Both the position numbers and the translations under genes were made by a program. The notes beneath the pieces were generated by a model. The model did not search any database and was not told the origin of the DNA. It saw nothing but the letters and a program-made list of their open reading frames with translations. 64,000 nt of DNA. Source: Calcarisporiella thermophila CBS 279.70. Taxonomy: Eukaryota > Calcarisporiellomycota. The stretch is from positions 1,459,125 through 1,523,124 of the forward strand of contig NW_027192192.1 of the NCBI RefSeq assembly GCF_041956535.1, given 5' to 3'. Each line of letters begins with the position of its first letter. Position 1 is the first letter of the stretch. Shown here one piece after another: positions 1-9,758 of the stretch.

Positions 1-3000
1 AATATTTCCGGTTTCAGACAGGCAATTACACAGATAGTGACCCATCACGACATGCTCAGGACACGCTTCACCAATCAAGGCATTAACTCGTGGAAACAGA
101 CTGTGATGGACGTGGGCGTGGGTGAAGTAAATGTCCATCATATTGAGTGCAAGGATAGGAAAGAGGTTCAGGAACATGTCAAGCACATGGCATCAACATT
201 GGATATTGCCAAGGGCCCTATGCACTGCGCTGCGCTCATCGAGGTATATAACCTTTTTATTTAGTATGAATACGAGGTAGAGTATTTGTACTTACATTGT
301 TTTTGATCCCGACGATTCGACAGCTCGGCACAGAACAGAGGGTTTACTTCACTATTCACCATCTTGTGGTGGACCTAGTCTCCTGGCGTATCATTCTAGA
401 AGATCTTGAAAGCTTGCTCCAAGGTTACCACCTTGGGGAAAAGACCACATCGTTCCAGGAGTGGGCGGTCGCACAAGTTCAGCAGGCCATACATTTCGAT
501 CCCATAAAATGGGCGCAAAATATTTCTCCATCTGACACGACGGAACTTTTCGAGAATGACTGCATAGAGTAATATCTCTCTCTCCTAGGTTATCGAAAAT
601 CTGCACTCCCATTCTAATCAAGCTGGTTCTATATTAGGGCCATCTGTAGCGGCAACCAGGTCCTCGTTAACAGACTCAGCTCCTCTGCTTCGATTTTGTT
701 TGACGCAGCAAATGAAGCCTACCGGACAAACAATCAGGACTTGGTTTTGGCTGCACTACTGTTAAGTTTTCATGCCATAACAGAGAAGACGACATTGTCG
801 CTCAATTTGGAAGGTCATGGTCGCGAGCCGTGGGATGATTGTTTGGACATCTCAAGGACAGTTGGCTGGTTCACCACAATATACCCCGTCAATCTCTCAA
901 TGACATCTTCGGATTCTATTGGAAGTGTCATTATGGGCGTTAAGAACAACCTTCGCACAGTTCCGAACAAAGGGCTGTCATATGGAGTAATCAAATACCT
1001 TGCGCCTACTACAGATACAACAGACAAGATCAAGAAACATAAGTTGGCTCCGATTAATTTCAACTACTTGGGGCGGTTCCATAACTTCGAGAAAGCCGAA
1101 GCATTCTTTGCTCCCGATGAGAGCATAAAAGCCTGCTATCATGACGAGAATGAAGCATTCCGTGAAATTAATATCAGCTGTTCATTCGGTGCTGATAGGT
1201 GTCTGGAACTGACCATATACTTCAACTCTTCTCTCTTCAAAGCCAGCACTTTAGAGGCATGGGGTAAGAGGTGGACTGAGACAATGGAAGCTCTCATCAA
1301 GCATTGCTGCAACCCCGCCACCCCTGGTGGTATCTCGTCTTTTGATTTCACATTGCTGGAAGATCCCACTTTGATATCCGAGATCGAAGAAGAGCATTTA
1401 CCGGTAATGGGTGTAAAGCCTCGCGATGTGGAAGATATTTATCCTGCTACTCCACTGCAAGCAAGCTTCATTTCTGCTCTTGCGCAAAATCCTCAAGCAT
1501 ATGTAGTGCAATCAGTATACGAGATCAATGGACCACTCGATGCGAATAGGCTTGAGTTGGCATGGTATAAAGTCGCAGTTGCCAATCCAATTCTTCGTAC
1601 GGCATTTGTCTCCACACAACGAGGCGTGTACCAAGTCGTGCTTAGGCTTCCCCCTAATGTATTTGAAGAAACGCTTGAGTGGTCTGAAGATTTGGTTAGC
1701 CAATTCCAAGGACATCTACTGGTTGTTGATCGCTGTCGAGGTTTCCGCCTAGATTGTGTCGCATTTGCTAGATTCACACTTATTCATATCAAAAATACTA
1801 CTCGATACCGGCTGTTCTGGACCATGCATCATTCAATCATCGACGGATGGTGTATATCTCTCATATTCAGCGATATAATGGAAGCATACGCTGGTATCAA
1901 ACTGAAAATCCGACCTCCTTTCAAAACTCATGTTGAATCGATCCTTTCAACTAATATCAATGAAGCAATGATGTTTTGGAAGTCGGTATTTGAAGGAGCA
2001 ATCGTTCCCGATAAGTTAGATATATCAAAAGGAGGCTCTAAACATAAATTTGAGCGTCCGATCTTACAAACTTACAAATTTGATATAACAATGGATTGCC
2101 TTCATCGCTACTGTAACGGGCTCGGCATAACCATTTCGAACTTCCTCCGAGCAATATGGGCCATTGTATTGCGGCATTATACTCGATGTGATGATGTCAT
2201 TTTTGGGTGCGTGATCTTGGGTCGTGACGAAGGAGTTGATAACGTCACAAGGTATGGACTACTCTCCACTTCATTCCACTTGATATCCAATGCTCCATTA
2301 TTAGATTCCATTAATAACTTGTTAATACATAAAGCATGATCGGTGCGCTCATCAATACAATACCGATTCGGGCTATACTGAAGGATTCAATGACGATCCA
2401 CGATCTACTGCAAGCCATGCAAGAGTACCATATTGCCTCTCTCCCGTACAGCCACGTTTCACTAAGCAACATAAAGCGCTGGACAGGGCTGCCATGGATG
2501 CAAGAGATGTTTCCCACCATTTTATCCTATCAGAATACTTACTCGCAACAGAATGCCATAGGAAATGAGTTGAATGGCTTTCAGACAACTGAGGTTGAAC
2601 ACTATGAGGGTACTGAATACCCGCTTACCATTACGATACAAGCATTCAACTCCACTCTCGCTTTGGACGCTCTAGTCAATATGTCAATGATTGATACCAG
2701 AGATGTTGATAGAATAATTTCTAAACTAGAGGATGTGCTGCTAACTGTTTTGAACAGCACCTCCAAATATCCTCCAACGTTGCTTGAACTGGATGTTCTA
2801 TCACCTACTGATATAACAGACTTGGCCTGTATTAGCCAAGGAAAAAAGGCTCAGCTTTCTTATCAATGTCTCCACCATGGGTTTGAATTCAACGCCACGA
2901 AACAACCAGATGCGGTTGCGGTCGAAGGTTATTTCGGAAAAACAATTACATATTACGAGCTGGATTTGCGAGCCAATGCTATTGCCCACTCGCTGCGCAT

Positions 3001-5304
3001 ACAAGGTGTGGCTCAAGGTTGTAAAGTAGGACTCATAATCAAACGGTCGATTGAGATGGTTGTGGGAATTCTTGCGATCCTCAAAGCTGGAGGTGCGTAT
3101 GTGCCAATCGATGCAACATTACCAAGAGATCGAATGGAATATATGCTGAAGGATGCTGCCTGCTCGGTTGTACTGGCTATGCAGGCTACTATCTGCATCC
3201 TTCCCCAGCCAGTGAGCCAAAGAGTTATCCTGATTGATGACTTCATGCATATGGTTCCTGAACATATCACAAAGCCTCTCGATTTATCATCCAGTGACGA
3301 TACTGCTTATATCGTGTATACTTCTGGCACCACGGGCCAACCAAAGGGGGTACCAATTCACCATGGAGGGGCCATGAATTGCATACAAGATCTTCTAACT
3401 ATAAACGGTTCAGGTCCTGGAATACTGCAGTCGCAATTCATGTCGGTAGGATTCGATGGTGCGGTTGCTGATATATTTACTTGCTTAACTCATGGGGGAA
3501 CGCTGGTACTTCGCTCTGAGGATGATGTGGTTGAGTCTTTGAAAAGAGTGGAAGCATTAACTATCACGCCTACTGGGTTACAACACATCCAGCCAGAAGA
3601 TGTCCCCAATCTTCATGTAATTACCGTGTGCGGTGAACCGGTGCCGCAATCATTAGTCGATAAGTGGTCACAACACGTCAAGCTCCTCAATGCATATGGC
3701 CCAACTGAAACTAGCATAATATCAAGCGTCCAGGAGCTTAGAAGAGGGAAAAGAATAGGCATCGGTCGGCCCATCAATAACATGTCATATTATGTTCTAG
3801 ATCAAAAGCTAAGAATGGCTCCTTTGGGAGTTACAGGAGAGCTCTACATTGCAGGTCCCGGCATCGCTAAAGAATATCTCAATCGGCCCGAACTCACCAC
3901 AGAGCGCTTCATTGAGAACCCTTTCATTCCCGGAACCACAATGTACAAGACTGGCGATATAGTCCGCTGGAACCTAGATGGCAACCTAGAGATCCTTGTA
4001 CGTTCCGATGACCAGGTGAAGCTAAAGGGATACCGAGTGGAACTAGGCGAAGTAGCTGCAGCCATGAATACATATCCAGGAGTAGAGGTAGCCGTGGCAC
4101 TTGTGAACGAGAGTATGCTGATCGGCTTTGTCACACCCGTGGGTGTAGACGTTGACAGGCTGCGAGATTCGCTCTTTGATACTCTTCCAGATTACATGGT
4201 CCCGGCAACCATTGTTGCACTTGAAGCATTCCCCATGACAACTAATGGAAAGGTAGACAAGGACAAGCTGAGAGAGATTCCGGCGCAATCAGCCGTGGAC
4301 CGTCAGCTTCCGGCAACAGATAAGCAGCAGCTCGTTGTCGATCTGATGGCGACAGTGCTCAATGTCGATAGAAACATGATTGACCTTCAAACATCCTTCT
4401 TTGCACTTGGTGGTGACTCAATCTCGGCTACTGCTCTGATATCCGCTTTCCACAAGCACGGGCTAGATATTTCCCTTAAACAATTATACAAATCTCCCAC
4501 ACCCGCAACTTTACTATTGGACTCCAATATCACAAAGCCGCCTAACGATACCAAATTTTTCAACGAGCATGGTCCCCACATTTCAAGACGTATTCGCATA
4601 CTTTGCCTTCATGGCTCTGATATGAGTGGCAAAATTATGAAGTTCAAAATGGCGCTTCTCGAAAAAGAGCTATATTCGCTAGTTGATTTCATCTACCTCG
4701 ATGCATGCTTTGACTCAGACATGGCCTGTAATATTTGTGACCTTTCCTGTCCATTTATTCCACCTCTGACCAATTTTTACAATTAGATGTTCAAGAACTG
4801 GAAAAGTATTATGACAGTTCGTTTTTCACCTGGTTTCCTCCTTACCAGTCCAACAGAGAACATGTGGAGCAATCCATTTACCACGTGCTTACTTTCCTTT
4901 CAAGTCTAGGCAAGAAGGTAGATGGTCTTCTTGGATATTGCCAAGGGTCGTGCATAATTGAATTACTTGACCGAATGGCTGAGAGTGGTGAGATTGAGCG
5001 GCAATGGGGATTCAGTGTTCACATATCTGGGGTACTTCTGGACCAAATTCTAGATGATAATATCCTGCCTGCCGGATTATCGCCTGCGAATCTCTGTGCG
5101 CCTATTTCAACTCCCTCAGTTCACTGCATGAGCCCGATTGACGGTCTATATGAAGATAATCTAAAGGTTCAGGGGAGATACAATCCCGAGCTGAGACTTA
5201 CTCTGGAGCACAACTTTGGCCACAATATACCCCAAGCTGCTGAAGCAGTGAGTACATTAGGACGCTTTATTTTAGACACTGCAGAAATATGTCAAAAATC
5301 CTAA
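1..5304 (+). CDS. Non-ribosomal peptide synthetase, C-terminal part (E-C-A-T-FSH1 hydrolase), 5' end outside window
   Basis: The gene is already open at base 1. Exons by splicing: <1-243, 324-568, 638-2251, 2335-4727, 4787-5304; all junctions are GT-AG and keep frame. Domains in order: an epimerization domain (about 1-1340) with HHLVVDLVSW, EGHGRE, TVGWFTTIYP and NFNYLG; a condensation domain (about 1420-2780) with HHSIIDGW; an adenylation domain (about 2860-4290) with TSGTTGQPKG, NAYGPTE, YKTGD, VKLKGYRVELGE and the A10 lysine in NGKVDK; a carrier domain with FFALGGDSI (about 4400). It ends in an FSH1-type alpha/beta hydrolase (about 4590-5300) with RILCLHG, a GYCQGS nucleophile elbow, SPID and a terminal GHN, giving a Ser-Asp-His triad. 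An E domain followed by C implies that a D-configured intermediate passes to the last module, which adds one residue. The terminal hydrolase presumably releases the product. The product is unknown. All key motifs are intact, so it looks functional. Confidence 0.95.
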
Positions 5305-6156
5305 TTATCGGTTGCTAGATTTGCTTTATTGAATTGTTTTTTTCCATACTCAAAATCTTACCTACTGTATATCCTGTAATCTTGTTCAAAGTCTGGAGCT
5401 AAATACATTTAATATAATGATTTATTTGTCAAATGATATATTTTGAACTGTCTTTTGACCTGATTTATTATCAGCAATCTGTGGACTTCAAAGCTTGACA
5501 GTAGCCAATTCTATATGCTTCATGGTTAAAGAGTTAATAAAGATGAAAAAGCAGAAAAATATCACTATAAAATATAAAGCAATAGTGTGGTTCTTATAAG
5601 AAACCTTTCCTAAAACTTGAGTCAGATGATATAGAGAACTATACTAGTGCAATTATCTGCTCTCCAGAGGGTATTTTGTTACCATTTAGACATCATTAAT
5701 TACAACAACTTTCCGTCAACACTAACAAGTTCCTACCTCCACTCGTCTCCCAACTGTCCGTCCTCGTTACGCTACGGATGGGTGACGTAGAAGGACGCGG
5801 CATGCGCCGTCAAATACATAGCTAATATATCTTTTTTTTATTTTTCACGCCGCTGACATTTGACCTTGAAGAGGGCCGCAATGATTCCTTTTTTGAAACT
5901 CCCCTGCCAATGATGTTCATTTACCCGAGAATTAGTAATGGCTGGCGCCAATCTGTTTCTCTGCTTTACTCTGTGGAACGGAAATATACATTTCGCGTAA
6001 TAGTAAGGTCATTGCTTGCTATTATCAGGTATGCCAAAACGCAAGCATCGCTGGCCAAGAAATATATCTGCGAAAAGATATATTCAGCGACACTTTTGGC
6101 ACCTCGACCTAATTAATTCTCTTCATTCTAATCTCTCTTTCTTCTCGCGTGTTTGA
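5305..6156. other. Intergenic region between NRPS and MFS transporter genes
   Basis: About 850 bases, AT-rich, with no credible coding exon. It holds the NRPS 3' flank and the transporter promoter and leader. The only structure I see is the inverted repeat at 6061-6084, listed separately. A 68-codon open frame at 5910-6116 has no recognisable content. Confidence 0.6.
6061..6084 (+). repeat. Perfect 9-bp inverted repeat upstream of MFS gene
   Basis: AATATATCT (6061-6069) and AGATATATT (6076-6084) are exact reverse complements separated by the hexamer GCGAAA. The element lies about 72 bases upstream of the transporter ATG, so it would sit in the promoter or 5' leader. It could fold as a hairpin in RNA or act as a palindromic protein site. 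AT-rich palindromes also arise by chance. Confidence 0.5.
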
Positions 6157-7980
6157 ATGGCATCGAAAACATTCTTCCCCAAATGGGGTGCCCCCTCGCT
6201 CCTCTACCTCTACCCTCCCGTCTTCATTAGCATGCTCATGCTAGGGGCTATAGAAGGCCCCCTCCCGCTTCTCGTCCGAAATCTTGTGTGCCAGGAATAT
6301 TATACCTCGACCCAGCCCAATGCCTTGGCGAATATAAGCCTATTTAATGAGGACTCTGAGTTGTGCTCTGCGCCGATAGTGCAGCAGAGGACATCAAGAC
6401 TAATGATGATAAACGCATTAACCATTAGCATTTCGAGTAAGTATAGCCCTCACCACGGAGTCTTCCAGTCGCCACTGATATAATTCTCTCTTCTTTATCA
6501 GCCATACTTGTGCTGACCTATCTTGGATCTCTCTCCGACCGCAAAGGTCGCCGACTTTTCATGGCCATATCCAACTTTGGTGTACTCTTGTTCAATACCG
6601 TGATTCTGCTTGTTTATCTGTGGTGGAATGTTCTGGGCTCAGGTTTTTTAACCGTCGGCTTTCTCCTTGTGGGCCTCTCGGGAGGTGCGTCCGGCTTCCT
6701 TGTAAGCATGCAGGCTTATATTGTTGACATCACCGCGCCGAAACACAGGTAATGTCGAAGGGTGAAGCTATCAGGCGACATGGTTTCACGAGTAACGATT
6801 TTGTACCGTACCTTTATTAGAGGCGTGACCTTTGGATACCTCTTTGCACTCATTTACACCGGGCTCGGCTTAGGCCCTATGCTTGGAAACCTCACCGTCA
6901 AACTTACGAATTCATTCGGCACCATCCTATACACAAGCGTTGTTTTTCGCATTTTGTTTCTCGTTTATATCGTGTTTGTGCTCCCGGAATCCAACCCAGG
7001 GGGAGAGTATGCTCCACTCACACGGTCCGCAGGAGCCGAGTTCACTGCTTTAAATGACACCCCCAGCTCTCCAGTTACCCAAACACATTCAACTGAAGCT
7101 TCCAATACTAGTATGCGTGACCGATTGGTCCTCACCGCCAAAAAACTGCACCGTGTAATCATACCCCCTCTTTTTGCTCAAGAGAACAGCCGCCGTAAAT
7201 GGGCCCTTATACTACTCGTGGCAGTCAATTTCTTCAATAACACGGCCGTCGTGTCAATGGTTGGGGTTCAGAATCTCTACTATGCTTCCCAGTTCCATTG
7301 GGGACCGGCTGAGAGCGGAGAATTTTTCTCTCTTCAGTGTTTCTCGCGACTGCTAGTATCCTCCGCCCTCTTTCCGCTGCTGACCTATGTGTTCAAGGGG
7401 AACCGAGCGAAGTCTCCGTTTTCTTTACCCGAGGGAACCGAAGCCGATCCGCTTCTATCTCGAGACGCGGCAGAGGCCGAGATTGACTTGAGCCACGAGG
7501 TGAATGATTCAAAAATCGCTTATACTCTGAAAGACGCGCGATTTGACACGTGGATCATTCGTATCACCCTTGTTGGGTTGGTGTTTGTGTGGGCATCCTA
7601 TGGAGTTGCCACAAAGAGCTGGATGATATATTGTCGTAAGTTGAATGATGCTGTATAAACGGAGTTGGATAGCTCCATAACTGACCGCTATCTCCATTGT
7701 AGTGGCCATCATTACAGCAACCGATGCCCTAATCGAGCCCGCCCTTCGCTCGCTTTTCGCCAATCTTCAATCAGGGCACACCGGAGAAAACCTCTCTGCC
7801 CTCGGTCTCTCAGAAGCCCTCGCCACCACCATCTCCCCCCTTGTCCTCTACAACTCGTACTCCAAATTGGTAGAAGTAGGGCAGCCGCACCTTATCTTCT
7901 TCATGGCATCGGGGATCATGTTTGTCGCCTGTGTTTTGGCGTTTTTGTTTCCAGCTCGAGTAGCAAAAGAAGAAATCTGA
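6157..7980 (+). CDS. MFS transporter, SLC46/HIAT1-like
   Basis: Exons 6157-6436, 6502-6748, 6821-7635 and 7703-7980 splice in frame to a polytopic protein of about 539 residues. After the first hydrophobic segment comes a loop with two cysteines, then the MFS motif A-like sequence GSLSDRKGRR between helices 2 and 3. Next are repeated glycine-rich helices (VGLSGGASGFLVSMQAYIVD; YTGLGLGPMLG), a long charged cytosolic loop between helices 6 and 7 (about 7000-7190), and six more helices. This 6+6 layout and motif A match proton-coupled MFS carriers of the SLC46/HIAT1/tetracycline-resistance-like group. The substrate cannot be read from sequence. It lies downstream of the NRPS on the same strand, so export of the peptide is possible, but SLC46-type carriers more often take up small metabolites. 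It has its own 850-base upstream region. Confidence 0.85.
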
Positions 7981-8777
7981 AGAACTAGAGGCGGCGGCGC
8001 TGTATTATTATGCAATTTGTGTGTATTAGTATATCAATGGCCCATAATTTATATATGCTTAATTGTTAGAAACCCCCTTGCATTTGAGCAATTTAACTTT
8101 CGATTCTACCCATAATAAAATGACGAAGAGCAATTCCATCCACGCCACCTACGCGGATGGCCGCTCCTAGTTTGACTCCATATCAATGAAGATAATACTT
8201 GCAAAATCCTTTCTCTCCCAGAGGACAAGCTCAGTTCACATGGTCAAGGGTGGGCTTTAGTTTAATTTTTTGTATTATTGAGTGTGTATCCTTCTCTTGA
8301 TCCCCCGTAATCGTGTTGGAAACCGACTTCACTCCATTAACTAAAATATTAGCTACTCATCTCGGTGGAGTTATACCTCTCTACTACCGCCGGATTCATG
8401 CACGTTTTTACAACCCCATGGTGCCTGCTGTCTTATTCATGAGACAGGGTTCAATGGATAAAAAACATTCTCCAAAATTCTCTGAAATCATTTCATTGTC
8501 CATACCACGTTTACAAATATTGGGGGGAAGTAAAGAGTGGACAAGTACGAACTGGGAGATAACTTGTTAAACGAACTCTCAATCATAGACATAAAAAGCG
8601 GGAGTTATCACGATAGACATAAATTGTAGTACTTTCATAGGGATCTAAACAACACGACGTTGTGGAATTGAACATACTACTTGCCATCCTCGGGCCGCTA
8701 GGATACTAAATGTCCAGCTCAAACACATCCTCGCCTCGTATCGTATCATCTATATCAATCCAACTTCAGCATCCAGC
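7981..8777. other. Intergenic region, no gene seen
   Basis: About 800 AT-rich bases downstream of the transporter. An 85-codon open frame at 8313-8570 begins with GTG, has no recognisable domain and looks accidental. Nothing else stands out. Confidence 0.5.
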
Positions 8778-9182
8778 CTAAACAAGTGCGTCAACGGATG
8801 AAGACCTACCTCTCCCTGCCTCTCTCCTTTTAACTCCTGCGTTCATCTCCTTATTTCCTCTGTCCCCCACCCCTTCCTCGCTCTCCTTGCCCTCCTCGTC
8901 TACAAATTCAGCATCCCTAATGTTGCGTGGACACGTAACCCCAGGCACAACTGGCAACTTGGGTGCCATTGCCGCAAGTGGAGAAGTGCTCAACATAAGA
9001 AGCGTGTTTCTATCATAGACAATCCTCGTTCCTATCATGCGGCAGATGGGCCATTCATGAACAAGAATTAAAATTGGAAAATGGAAGAGGAAGCGAGAAG
9101 CAAGAGAGATGTACCTCCAGGCGTGGTGCCATAAACGCCCGATGTCGCGGAAGAGGAGGCAGAGCCTGCTTGGATCTGGCAT
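8778..9182 (-). CDS. Possible small hypothetical protein
   Basis: An open frame on the minus strand has an ATG at 9182 and begins MPDPSRLCLLFRDIGRLW. Downstream it becomes acidic and then basic and ends at 8778. Read straight through it encodes about 134 residues. A GT donor at about 9111 with an in-frame AG near 9014 could remove a hydrophobic, phenylalanine-rich stretch that looks like translated intron, leaving about 100 residues. I do not recognise the protein. It lies 577 bases downstream of the beta-helix gene on the same strand. A chance open frame is a real alternative. Confidence 0.25.
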   Translation of the reverse strand: MPDPSRLCLLFRDIGRLWHHAWRYISLASRFLFHFPILILVHEWPICRMIGTRIVYDRNTLLMLSTSPLAAMAPKLPVVPGVTCPRNIRDAEFVDEEGKESEEGVGDRGNKEMNAGVKRREAGRGRSSSVDALV

Positions 9183-9758
9183 TGAGAGGACATCATCGAT
9201 GCTCAGGGGAAAGAAGAAACGGAGTTTAGAAAATCCCTTGGCCCTAAGCAATTTAAATGAAGGGTGGAACCTGCATTTGGAATGGAAAGAGGGGTGACAG
9301 ATATGAAAGGCAATAAGCCACACGCCATGTTGAATCCTCGTTTCGTTTCGTTCAGGAATATTAATACTTAATACGCGGAAAAGGGGTTTCTATTTTAGCA
9401 AAGTAAGGTATCTTTCTTTACTAAGAGCACTAGTGCTAAATCCAGGCGCCGCGCACGTTGGCGGCCCTATTCTTTCCAGTAGATACGTTGGCTAGCAAGA
9501 ATAATAGTGGGTTTCGGAAGCACTGAAGTCAAGCTATGTTTGGTCGCGTCGCATACGTAGATTCTTTATTTGGGCAATTTATGAAATAAGATAGTGGTTT
9601 GAAAGGGCAGGTCGTAGAGAAAAAGCTATATATAAATGGCTGAGGAAGATGAAAGCAAAAGAATGTATTAGAAGAGGAGAGAAAAAAATTATATAGCAGA
9701 GAATATAAGAGTAGAAATAAAGCTTGCAATAGGTATCTCTTTTAAATAGAACATTCTA
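9183..9758. other. Intergenic region downstream of the beta-helix gene
   Basis: About 575 bases with purine-rich tracts (about 9640-9720) and AT-rich segments. No supported coding exon or RNA gene was seen. Confidence 0.45.

Noticed and set aside
2252-2334. Apparent stop and frame change within the NRPS condensation domain, suggesting a pseudogene
   Set aside because: An 83-nt GT-AG intron restores the sequence DNVTSMIGALINTIPIR exactly as expected for the family.
8286-8293. GTATCCTT, identical to a U12-type 5' splice site
   Set aside because: It lies in intergenic sequence with no flanking exon or U12 branch site; an eight-base match is expected by chance.
8313-8570. 85-codon open frame between the transporter and the beta-helix gene
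   Set aside because: Begins with GTG, no domain, composition not distinct from the surrounding sequence.
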